Below, piece by piece: positions 44,001-56,000 of a DNA stretch of 64,000 bases. The stretch's first letter is position 1. Each line of letters begins with the position of its first letter. The DNA is from Sphaerolaimus hirsutus. Its lineage: Eukaryota > Nematoda > Chromadorea > Monhysterida > Sphaerolaimidae. Position numbers and translations under genes: made by a program. The stretch is from positions 16,926,001 to 16,990,000 of the forward strand of contig OZ038456.1 of NCBI GenBank assembly GCA_964036195.1, written 5' to 3'. The notes beneath the pieces are model-generated. The model ran no database searches. It saw only the letters and a program-made list of their open reading frames with translations, and was not told the DNA's origin.

Positions 44001-47000
44001 TTCCTAAATATTCCATCGCAAATAAAAATTCCCGCGTGCATAAAATTTATTCTTTTCTTTGGTTTTGGGTGGTACTCGCCTACGATTTTGACACCACTTT
44101 TCAAAACCGAACTATGATCACTTCTTTCACTTTTCAGTTACAGCGAAAGCGTTCCGGATGGTTTCGAAGCAACGGAAAGTGTCATCTGCGGATTGAAGAA
44201 ATTTTTTGGTGTAACCCGATCGCTGCACGCTGACTGCGCCAGGTGCTTTCAAAGTTGTTATTGGAAGGGTGCCAATATGGCGCCAAGCTGGGGGGGGGGG
44301 TGCTAGTGCTACAGCACTTTGCCTGCGAGAAAAATGTTTCTAATTTGACTGGCACTGCTACGAGGGGCAATTTCCCATGCCGACAAGTGAAATTGATAAT
44401 TTGTACAACTTTTTGCCACTTTGGATTTTCACTTGTCTTTAAGCGGCATCTCCACTAACCCTCGCCGTCATCGTCAGCGCAGTTGAGCCCACACACGCTA
44501 GTTGGCATCGCAAATTCGTGTCAACTCAATGTCAACTAAATAACGCGAAAAAGTTTTAAAAAATCTAGACTTAACACGAACAATGAAAAAGAAAGTGTCG
44601 CGACATAAAATCAACTAATGCTCTATTACATGAAACAGGAAAGTTGAAAAACATAGTTCATCAGAAATCAGTTGTATTGACACGAATACAGTTGACGGCG
44701 TATGTGGTCGTATTTATCCCAATTTTGCCGTCAAATTTTCAATTTCTCGAATTTTTTCTAAAAAAATTTCAAATTTTTTTCTAGTCTGCTGCGGCACGCC
44801 GGTGAAGATGGGGACGCGGCGCTGTGTTTCGGCGCGGGCGGCAGGCGGCAATTGCTGCCCTGCCATTTGTTCGTTTTGGCCGCGAGGAGCCAGTTTTTTG
44901 CGGGTTTGCGCGGCCGGTTTTTTTTGTTGCATTTTTTAATTGTGGAAAAGTTGGGTGCAATTGTTGTGTGGTTGTTTCATTTATCTGAAACTGGCGTTTT
45001 TACACCCCCGTCCAAAATAATTTCGACAAAATGGACGTGTAACTGTCCCGCATAATGTAACTCTCCCGCAAAATGCACAAAATATTTGAAAAATCCTCAA
45101 AACACCAAAAAAAATCTGTAAAAAACCCTCAAACCCATTTTTTTAAAAACCCACACCCACACAATCTCAGGTCTATTCAAAGCGCGTCGGCAGCAAGTCT
45201 CCACATCCGAACAGCCGGGCGGCAGGCAGGAAATTATGCTGGATGAAAGTGTGCTGCCGCGTACTTACGCATCTGTGGTTTTACAGGGTGTTTATACGGA
45301 TGAGGTAGATTTGAATAAGGTTGGTGCATATGGTTTTGATGGACAATTGAACTTTGAGGTTTGATCTAAGCATCTAAGCGATGGTAGACAATATGTTTTG
45401 ATGTGTTTTTTATTTAGAGTATTGATGGGTTTTGCAGTTTTTAATTCATTTAGTTCAGCTAAATAGCTGATCTTACATGTGTAAACATACTGTCCACTGA
45501 GCAAAAATTCAACTATCAGTGAAATTTCTCCAGAACCCTCATGATCTTTATGTCATCCTATAAACAGATTGTAATGTTTTTATAATTTAGTAACCTTCAG
45601 TGTCAAGCTTTGGAAGTTATATTTATTCGTACTTTTATCATTGAAAATTTCACCTGATATAAAGGGCAATCTGGTTTTCACATTTCCCCAACATTACTTT
45701 ACAAAAAACCCACTGCAAAGTGTCACCCGTCACATCTCTTTTATTCAAAAACAACTTATTATTTGGAAAAAAAACTTTTCTTAAAAAACAGTGCGCACGC
45801 GGCGTGGCGTCCACAGCGGGCGCGAGCAGTCTCACCGAAGTGCAGGCTATCGCTTCGGGCAGATGCGTCCAGGCGCCCATCGACCACGCTGTCGATTTGT
45901 ACCACATAGGCACATTTTTGGAGTTCACCAAGTTGGCACACGGTTGGTTTTTTTAAAAAGTTTTTAAAAATGTGCTTTTCTGAGGTATTTAAACTTATGT
46001 TCAATCCGTTCAGGCTGCGAGGACATAATAGTGGCGAATGTGAGCTTGGATAGTTTGGCGCCCGTGTATAATTGGGCAGCGGAAGCGTCTGGCTCCGCCT
46101 ACGTGCGACGCGCTTGTGTCAATTTGCTGCAGGATAATTTCGCTAAGGTGGGCGGGGCCTAACTTTAGATTTGTTTGCACGGGATTGAATGTTTCGAGTT
46201 TTGGGGAATTATTTTATAGCGGTTGTTTTTACGGGTTCGTGTTGATGGATGTAGGCAGGGCCGTATCCAGGGGGGGGGGGGGGCGGGGGGGGGGGCTGCA
46301 GCCCCCCCCCCCTCCCGGGGCGAGACCAGAAAGTGACCAGAAAATGCGACTTTTTCATCGTCAGCGTAAAAAAATTTGCGCGCGAGCGCGCATTCTTCAC
46401 CAGGCATAAGGTATTACCATCAGATTTGCTCCATGTGACCGCAAATCATTATAAATACACTCAATGTTGTGCTTTTTGCTGTTTTGTATGCATATTTACA
46501 TACATATACAGCGTTCCATGGCGCTGACGCCAACGCCAATGGCGCCATGGCGTGATGCCTACTAATGGCGCCAGCGCCATGGCGTCATTCCGCCACTATG
46601 TACCTAAAATTTTAGGGGGGGGGCTGAGCCCCCCCCCCTCGCCGGCCTCCGTAAACAAGCAGCCCCCCCGCTCAAAAATCCTGGATACGTCCCTGGATGT
46701 AGGCGAATTCCACATATTTCCAAAGTACCTTTTACGTCAACATGTTGAGCGGTAGGGTTCAAACGGGATTGTCTTTTCGGAATCGGTATCGGGATTGGCT
46801 TTTTTAGACTTCGACATCAGGATCCGGATTTCGATTTTAAAATTTCGCATACATACATATAGCGGTTGGGGGCACCCCACGCCACAATTCTTACCCACAT
46901 CCGGCGACAAAACAAGATAAAATTAACCCGCAGGCATTCAGCACGGGTGTCATCTGCGAATTGGACGTGTCTCTCGTACGCGCCGCCCTCCGGTCGGATT

Positions 47001-50000
47001 TCGTCAACGCGTCAGAACTGCAAGTGCTGCAGGCGGCACTCAAGTGGGCGGAGTCTCACGCGCAGCGGCAGTTGGATGATTACAGGGAGCTGGTGCACTC
47101 GAATGCGCCCACTGTGGATAGGAGCGCCAGGGCTAGATGGGTGAATAGGTATGAATGGGGGTTTCCAATATTTTGACCCTCTAGATCATCTGGGGGTTGG
47201 TTAGATAGCAAATCGTACCACCCCACGGATAGAGAGCTGTAAATAATGGGCGGGTACGCGGGGTTCAATATATATGAGGCCTCTACTTCTAAAAGTCGAC
47301 AAGTCCACAAAATGCGATTTTGAGTAAATCGCATTTTAAGTTTCCGATCCAATTCCAGACCCGTGGTGCGTGTCCAATTTGGCTCTCTCATGCTTTCCAT
47401 TAAGTTCCATATGTTGACAGTAAAGTGTGAAATTTTGAGCCCCTGCTCTCAACGTATATACTCGGATGACATTACGCCGTACATTTTTCCGGAGGAAACA
47501 CTCCATCATGACGTGATCACTTTCGTCGCCATCACCATCTCTCGCCATCACGTCGTCTTCATCACGTCTTCCATAAGTTATCGGCTGGCCGTCTGCCAGC
47601 CGAAGACATAACTCCTATCTGTTTGTAGAGTATCATGTCTGCCGAGTATATGTGAAAAATGGGGTGTCCATTTCCATTCGGTCAGAGCAAAACTGTTTTT
47701 GGGAGGAAAATGGAATTGTCGACTTCTTGCACTAGAGAACATTTTTGTTCCCGGTGAATGCGACTCTGCCTTATGGGCAATTTATGGACTTGTCGACTTT
47801 TAGAAGTAGCTGTCCATGACGGACTTATCACATTTCTTGCTATTTTTTTCCATAAAAACGAAGGCGAAGGGTGGACTTGTCGACTTTTAGCACGAAACCA
47901 AGTGGACTTGTCGACTTTTTGCCCGGAATTTTTGCATTTTTCCCAAAAAAATGTCAAATTTGGCACTTTGCCATATGGGCATGTGAGGTCCAAAACTTTA
48001 TGGAAAACGATAAAAAAATGTGCGGAAGTAGCCCCAGATGACGTTTCCGGGCCTAACTCCAAATTTTCTATTTTGTGACTTGTCGACTTTTAGAAGTAGA
48101 CGCCTCATGTTTTTTGAGATATAGAAGGAGGAAAAGGGAGAACAATCGCTAACAGTGGTGAAAATATCAAAAAAAAGGAATTCAAGCACATATAGCCAAA
48201 TTGCTGATACTAGGCGAGAATGAACATAAACTACCGATTTTGATGGTGGTATTCTATAGAAAGTATGAAAATTAGCGATTTTAAGCAACAAATTTGGTAA
48301 AATTTCTCAAATATCGCTCTGGATAGGTAGATGGCTGGGCGATTGCGAGGGTTATATAGAAATTTTTATAGATTTCTACTTTGTTTCCGTTTTTTAGATC
48401 TATGTGCATTTGTCCTGGAAAAAATGGAGCCAGGTACCGAACTACCTTGGCGCTAAAATTGAAGAAAAAAAACATGCGAATCCACAAAAGGCCTCCCGCA
48501 AAAACACCCACCCCCTCAGTCTAAGCGGTCGGTCAACATCGGGTCGCGGCATCACGCTGGCGGGTTACCCTTTGCCCGCTCAGTCGGGTTGCCCACCGCA
48601 TCAGCAGCTGCATACGCTCACTTTAGCGGGTAGACCCGATCGCGACGTGTTGGTGCGGCAGGCGGCAGCTAGTCTCATGCCTCTTGTCAGGGCCGATTTC
48701 ATTTTGCCCCCGTTTCATGGTAGTTTGGTCGCTGCGATGGCTAAGGGACTGATTAGTTATAGGTGAGTCTGATTTTGGTTTATTTGAGTTTTTGAGGTGA
48801 TATTTATACAAACTACTGTTAAAAATAGAAATTAAATATTTGCTAAATGAAAAGACTATGTTCGCTGATCGCCCATCCATGCTGGCGAACCAATTTCGAA
48901 TAGCTCAAACCGTGGGTGATTTTTACACCCACTCAGACACAACTGTTTCTGTCGCAATTGGCAAAATTACAAAAACAAATTCAAAATTTGAATAAAAAGC
49001 ACCTTAATTGCTACTAAAAATGCCAACCGAAATGAAGGCGCAGAATGTCACGTTAAACCAACTAGGCGCCGCATTTCTGTTGTTTTATAGTTTTCCTTTT
49101 CCAAAATATTGCACCGATAAACTCGCACTGGAATTCGAATTTATTGGGCTAGTGCATTCAGTTTTGATTCGTTTGAGTCAGCTTCGATTGAGTCGAAGAA
49201 GTGTATATTCTATTGGAGTTGTCCTTCTATTGGACACCTTTTCTCCTATTAGAAGAAATACGTTACTAAAATATCTCTGCCAATCCCATCCCCGATCCCC
49301 AGAACCAGATCTCTTTGTTCCCCGCCACAAAATCTCTCAATCTATCCATCCCAATTTTCTTGCAGGCCAGCGCCGCCCGATCTTGGCTGCGGGCCAAGTT
49401 CCCGTCGCACGACTTCCACGGCCGTTGGAATGTCTTCTGCCGCGGCGGTTGAAAATCCAGATAGACATTGGCTCCGCCCACATTGTTATAGACCCAGGTT
49501 GGGGCTGTTTTGGGGGTATTCGGTTATTGGTTGATTAGTTATTGGAAAAAGTTAATTTGATGTTATACTTTGCTGGTGGTTCACTCGTCTGTGTGTGTGT
49601 GTTTGTTTTGGGGGGGTGGGGGGTGGTTTGGCTGAAACTCTCAGTGCACGTAAACTCTCAGTGCACGTTAACTCCCAGTGCACGTAAACTCGCAGTGCAT
49701 GTTGACTCCCAGTGCACGTAGTTCTACTCACAGTGCATGTTGACTCCCAGTGCATGTGTGCACTGTGTTTGCTGTGCGGCGCAGCCACAACTTTGAATTT
49801 TTTTCGCCCCTTGAAAAAACACTTAAAAATCGATTCCCTGGGAGTTCACGTGCACTGAGAGTTTACGTGCACTTGGAGTCAACGTGCACTGGGAGTAGAC
49901 CTACGTGCACTGGGAGTCTACATGCACTGCGAGTTTACGTGCACTGAGGCACAACAGGCTCGGTGGTTTTGTTAAATATTTTGATATCCTACGCAGTGTT

Positions 50001-53000
50001 GCCTATTTACACTGATTTTCGATATTGTTGATTTGTGTGAATTTGTAACGTAGCTGCTTGGTCAAGATAAAGACAAATTGCGTTCAGAAAAAGAATCTAA
50101 AATAATTTTATTTGTATGACCATCCAATTTACGGATACCCATGTAGGTTTTTTAACTTTTTGTGTGTTTGTGAGCTCATCTTTAACTGAAACTTAACACC
50201 GACAAAATACATCTCTCTGGTAAACATTCTATTTCCATCCTACTTTGATTAAAAAAACACGCTCAAAACCTCAATCACAGCACCAGCTGGCGCACCGCGA
50301 CCGGGTCACTTTTTTGCGGCACAGTTGCCCTGAATCGAAAGTCGACTGGAGGGGGGCGGCGCGGCGGCGGCAGCGTTTTGTCGCGGGCGCACAGGCCCAG
50401 ATTATTCCAGCCATACGCTGATGAGGCTAGAAAACTGCTCAAGGTCGGTCATTTTGGTATAGTTGTGGTATAGAGCCGTTGGTAGTGGAGTGCTAAACGG
50501 TACGGTTTTGCGGTAAACGGTACGGTACCGTTTCTCACAGGTGTGGTACGCGGTGCGGTAAAGACTACCACCGTAGTTGCACAGCAGAATTATCCTAGAT
50601 TTTGACCTTTCCCGGGCGGTTGGATAGTTGGTCTAAATCGCCCTGGGAGGAGTCGGGGTTCAGAAAAGATTTCTTCAGGGAGGAGTCGGGGTTCAGTGGA
50701 AATTAGCCCCACGATAAAAAACAAACCCACAGCAAAATGCCGAACCCCTCAGAAACGCCTGGCGGCCGAATTAGCGAACGGCGGCGGGGCGGCCGTCTGC
50801 GGCGACCAACTGCACCTGCGGCTGGCCAACGTGGATCTGCTAAGCTCCTCCTCCCTGCTGGCGCAGCAAGCGGCGCGCTGCGGCACTTCGGCAGGCAAGG
50901 ACGCTTCCCCGCGGAGCGACTCGCTGCCGTGCGGCTGCGCCAAGCCGGGCTACGTGTGCGAGGAGAGGGAGTATTGGCGCCTGGCGCTGGGCTTGGCGCC
51001 TGGGTCGGGAAACTCGAACGGTGTCTCTGTGGCGCTGCCGGATACGCTGTGAGTTGCTGGGTTTTTTAGACCGTTTTTTTTATAAACGGGGTCGTTGAAA
51101 AAAAACGTTTTTCTTCTCTAATTCGGGATCGGCATCCCGTTTGAACTAGGGTTCAAACGATATGACTTTTCGATATCGATATTCGATATTCGATATTTTT
51201 TCAAAATTTTCGATATCGATATTCGATATTCGATATTTTTTTCTGAAACTCGATATTCGATATCGATACGATATGGAACCTCGATATCGATATTCGATAT
51301 TCGATATTGAAAAATGGTCGATATTCGATATTCGATATTTCGATATTTTCGATATTCGATATTGCGATATGCTTTTGGTATAGCAAGGCATATTTCAAGT
51401 GGCATATTGTATTTTCATGTGGTTGCACACATGTTTTATCATCTCTTTACTGAAATTTGAATGGTACAAGTGATTTTAACAAGCTTTACATCACTCAATG
51501 GTAGAAAATAGAAGAAAAACATGATGAATCAAAGAATATCAGACAAATAACAATTGGCAGATATTACAGTTCATCCTAACCTAATTGCTTAAGGGCATGT
51601 TGCAAAAAAAAGTATATCAGCGTTTTCTGGCTTCAAATTTAGCACTCCAACAACAATGACATTATAAATACTGTACTTTTACTCATCAAATACAATATTA
51701 TAAGCACATCAGATCAACCATAAACATCTCAAAATGAAAGTGAAAAGTAAATTTGGGGACACAGTACAGGTTCGATATATCGAAAATATGGTCGATATTC
51801 GATATCGATATTCGATATTTTTTCAAAATTTTCGATATCGATATTCGATATTTTTTCAAAATTTTCGATATCGATATTCGATATTCGATATTAAAAAATG
51901 GTCGATATCCGATATTCGATATTCGATACGATATATCGTTTGAACCCTAGTTTGAACCCTACTCCCATCCGCAATTCCTATTTCCCCACGTTTTCAGGTA
52001 CATGGTGGGTCGCAATGTGCGGACGAATCACGACAGCACAACGTCCAGCCACCACTCGATGGATTGTAATCAACATTCGAACGATGAATTTCCTTTTGAT
52101 GGTTGGTTTTTGCGGACATCGTGAATAAAAGTGTCTCCTATGGTGTGGTGGCGGGGTGTCTTAAAAGTTGCACTAAATCCAAAATTTGGCCATATTTTAC
52201 GGCTCTAGTGAATAGTTTCTTTAAAAAATCAGAATAATAAATTACATGGTACATTACGTGGTACATGGATTGCACTGATACGCGCAGGTGTAGCTGCAAA
52301 AACAAGCCCCGTGGGCTAATAAAAACCCGTTCACCCTGCCACAGGGGTCTCCAAGGGGGGGGGGGGTCAAAATAGTTTCAGCTAGGGTTGGAAAAAAAAC
52401 GTTTTTTTTTAACTCGATGTTTTTTTTTAAAAAAAAACGTTTTTTTTTAAAAAAAAACGTTTTTTTTTAATAAAAAACGTTTTTTTTTAAAAGCTCCCAG
52501 ATATGACCTTGTGTCAACATATATAGGTATATCAGACAGTGGCAATACTCTGTGATGTTATATATGACCATATAATGTCTGTGGAGCCATGGGATAGCAT
52601 TATAAGTGGTGATTTGTGTCAAAAATATCCATTTTTCGTCGACATATCGTTCGTATATCGCCTTATAGTCGAATGTTCGTGACTTCAGGTAAAGTTTGGC
52701 ACCGAATGGTGATCAAACAAGGTTATAAAAGGAGGTTGTTACTTTGGGAGTGAAGTTACACACTGTGGAGGTACATGGAAGCACATTACCTCAATATTAT
52801 ATACTACAGCAACATATGACGGCTTATTAACCCATGGTAGCACAATGAAATGGATACTTTGATACTAAAAATGCCACAAAACCAATTAAAACAACCACCA
52901 ATGTCAATTTGTGTCTGAAATTGCGCGCTTGCGCGCAAAAATTTTGCAAAATACCTAGTGCTTAGTACTAAAAATTTCGGTCGATGTTTTTTTTTAAAAA

Positions 53001-56000
53001 AAAACATTTCGGACGTCGTGTTTTTTTTTAAAAAAAAACGTTTTTTTTTAATAAAAAACGTTTAAAAAAAAACATCGGCCAACCCTAGTTTCAGCTATCT
53101 ATTTCGATTTGATATCTATCCAACCCCATGGGGGGTGAAAATTCAGGATACCCCTGTCCTATCAAGTGACACTTAAAGTGATTTGTCAGCTTATAAGTGA
53201 CTAGCAAACGGACGGCTGAAGTTGCAGCAAGTGCTGAGCAAAACTCAAAACTTCACCCCCCCCCCAGGCCACACATCCACGTGGGGCAGCGGGGGCAGTT
53301 CGGGCAGCAGCCAGGGCGCCGACCCCAACTGCGCCTACTCGGACTCGGTGCTGGTGCCCGACGCGCGCACCTCGGCCGCCCTCCGCGCCAGGCTCTCCGA
53401 GCTGCTCGACGATGAGAGATGCGTGAAGCTTTTGGGCCAGGCTACAGAGTGCGGGTGTAGGCATCACGCTAGTGAAGCGTTGCATCAGGTTTGTGGGAGG
53501 GGGGGGGGGGTTGAAAGCGTGATGGTATAGTGCATTGATCACTGACTGCATTTTACAATTAAATTTACCATAGTTCATCTGAATAAAAGAACAAACATTA
53601 AATTTGTTATCATCATATTTATCACGTGTTGCTTGCTACCACCTTGGGTGAATGTAATTTATTGCAGTTTTTCACATGACGACATTCATCAAACTATGGT
53701 ATCATTCGTTGTATAGCGATCTTTCAATTTTTTGGTTTTTGAATGGAGTAATGGCCAATTTAGAGATAAGGTTAATTGTGCAATTTACTAACATCCGCCC
53801 CCTGCAAAAAGTCGCCATTTTTCAGTTGCGGCTGCGCTGCGTGCGTGAATTCGGGCTTCCAGATCGAGTAGCTGTACTGTTGGGCGCCGCCCCCAATTGC
53901 AACGCCACCCGGAGGCAACTCGTGCGTTTGCGTCACTGGTTTTGAGATTCGGAATGGGACTAGGGTGTCAAATTTCCGTTTTCCGTTTCTGTTTTCCGCA
54001 GGCAAATTTTTTCCGTTTTCCGGCTGCTGAAATTTTTTTTCCGTTTTCCGGCAACATTTTTTTCCGTTTCCGTTTTTCCGGCTCATTTTCCGTTTTCCGG
54101 CTAAATTTTCGATTTTTCCGCTTTTTTTCCGTTTTCCGCCTCAATTTCCAGTTTTGCTGCCTTTTTTTCCATTTTCCGCCTCAATTTTCCATTTTCCGCC
54201 TTATTTTACCTTTTTCTGGCTCAACTTTCTGTTTTCTGATCAGCCAAACTGGTAAAAATTCATGCAGATTGTCAATTATGTAAAAAAAATTCTTTTTCCA
54301 GCAAAATTACTGCAATTTTTTTCCACTTCCAGCAAAATTTCAGCCAATTTTATCCGTTTTCTGGCAAAATTTCAGCAAGTTTTTCCATTTCCGTGCAAAT
54401 TTGATTTTTCTGTTTCCGTTTTTCCGGCCTCTTTTTCCGTTTTCCGGCTGCTGAAATTTTTTTTTTCGTTTCCGTTTCCGTTTTCCGCCAAGTGCAAATT
54501 TTTTTCCGTTTTCCGTTCCGTTTTCCGGCCGCTGAAAAAAATTTTCCGTTTCCGTTTTCCGTAAAAAAAATTTTTTGACACCCTAAATGGGACCGTGTTT
54601 TCAAATTGTGTGGGAGTGTGGATTGTGCAGGGGTCTCCTAGGGCCCCCCCCCAAATCAGCCAGCTATCTATCTATCTCAGAAGCCGCTCAGCTATCTGTC
54701 TACCCCGAGGCAAATTTTTTGGCTACTACCCCCTGAGACCCCCCCAGAAATTTTTTCAGCTATCTATCTCTTCGGAGGAGTGATTTGCTACCTATCCAGC
54801 CCCCGCGAGGGCCAAAAGTCAAGAATCCCCTGACCGATTACCGACAAACCAAAGAAAACATCAAACACAAGTGCACGCGGGGATTTTCAACTTGGGATAA
54901 AATATTTTGGAAGGGCAAAATTATAAAGTCAATGCTGTGATGCGTCGCGTCGTTGTCTACAGTATTCGAGTACCACACTTATTAAGCAGTATTATTTAGG
55001 GTTCAAACGGGATTGACTTTTCGGGATCGGGATCGGGATTCACTTTTTGAGATTTCGGGATCGGGATCGGGATTGGGGTTTCGGGATCGGGATTGGTTTT
55101 TTGAGATTTCGGGATCGGGATTGGCCGGGATTGGGGTCACGGGATCGGGATCGGGATTGGGATTGGCATTTTTCCGGGATCGGGATTGGGTTCTAGGGAT
55201 AGAGATTTTGGCCATTTTTCTGGCATTCACAGTTGTTCATAAAGGTCTCAAAACACTGTTGGATGCCAGAAAAGTGACATAAAATTGACGCTGGGGGTTT
55301 GCCTGCACATTTCTGCATGCAAAAACGTCATTATTTCACTTTTTATTATTTCCACTAATTTTTCCGGGATCGGGATCCCGGACTTGGGAGTTTCTCGGGA
55401 TCGGGATCGGGATTTGAAAATTTTCGGGATCGGGATCGGGATTGGTATTTGTGGATTTCGGGATCGGGATCGGGATTGGGGTTTCGGGATCGGGATCGGG
55501 ACTGGTAAATCCCGGAATTTCACGGGATCCGGGATCGGGATCGGGATCCCGTTTGAACCCTAGTATTATTTCGACCCGACGACAGCCCCGTGCCGGTGCG
55601 CATGTAAACCCGGTGCTGAATTCCTGGCACATGCATTTCCGAACCTAACACTCTCGTATGTAGTTTTAGTAGTAAATACCGGTGCAGCGTTTACAAATAC
55701 CCCCCCCCCCCCGTTCACCGGGCTCCATCTACAATTCAACCCTCAAACATCCTGCCTGCGTCTCTGGGCACCGGTTAGCGCTGCATGTGCACTGGGTTTC
55801 CATGAGCAAACACCCTCGACTTTTCTGCTCCGGGGGGGGGGTTCAAAACCTAGAACACCCCTGGGATTGTGGATTACTTTAGATTTTGAACCTGCTCACT
55901 GATTCCGACCGTGATTCTTTGATTTCCACTTTTTTTATGATGGGAGTTTTATGTTACAGTCGATTCCGAAGGTTTCCAACCAGGTATACATTTTTCAAGC

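Larger units (their letters stand above)
41725..44242 (+). other. BTBD7: BTBD7 exons 5-7: first BTB domain
   Basis: Exon 5 carries SSWPTAELRCLVAELD and LREDFRVVYERV, aligning with the segment before BTB1. Exon 6 gives YPVHSALVRRRSAFFRTLL, the canonical BTB core (PVHRAILAARCPFFKTLL in vertebrates). Exon 7 completes MYLYSESVPDGFE. Splice phases are 0, 2 and 2. Confidence 0.9.
47160..48370. mobile_element. CAGGGG-type hAT remnant interrupted by the GTCGAC element
   Basis: Fragments either side (47157-47275 and 48107-48370) match the interior of 31314-31809 (GATAGCAAATCG, CAATATATA, AGGTAGATGGCTGGGCGA). Confidence 0.6.
46014..48762 (+). other. BTBD7: BTBD7 exons 11-13: BACK-like region
   Basis: Exon 11 starts CEDIIVANVSLDSL. 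Exon 12 has VLQAALKWAESHAQRQL. The exon 13 acceptor is best placed at 48519 (CCCCCTCAG), which keeps phase 2 with exon 12 and leads into LVRADFILPPFHGSLVAAMA. An upstream acceptor at 48397 would break the frame. Intron 12 contains three nested transposons. Confidence 0.85.
49366..53921 (+). other. BTBD7: BTBD7 exons 14-19: conserved C-terminal module
   Basis: Exon 14 ends HWLRPHCYRPR and the 43-nt exon 15 continues LFQPYADEARKLLK, together matching YVRPRLFSPYVEEAKSVLDE. Exon 16 (GC-rich) ends in DT and joins exon 17 as DTLYMVGRNV. Exon 18 is Ser/Gly-rich, then helical (RLSELLDDERCVKLLGQ). Exon 19 has RLRCVREFGLPDRVAVLLG, matching VLREFGLADAAAELL; its donor is probably at 53922 (GTGCGT). Confidence 0.88.

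Noticed and set aside
48398..48519. Upstream acceptor for BTBD7 exon 13 at 48397
   Set aside because: The frame is open, but phase 2 from exon 12 would then hit a stop; the acceptor at 48519 restores the match to BTBD7.
49008..49538. 176-codon open frame over BTBD7 exon 14
   Set aside because: A different frame (49366-49497) gives HWLRPHCYRPR with correct phases and BTBD7 similarity; the longer frame is a shadow.
51118..51943. Long frames rich in Arg-Tyr-Arg-Ile-Ser-Asn-Ile-Asp repeats
   Set aside because: They are translations of the CGATATT subterminal arrays on both strands and all frames, not genes.
55003..55632. Frames with Pro-Asp-Pro-Asp or Gly-Ser-Gly repeats
   Set aside because: Products of the GGGATC arrays of the element at 54997-55562.
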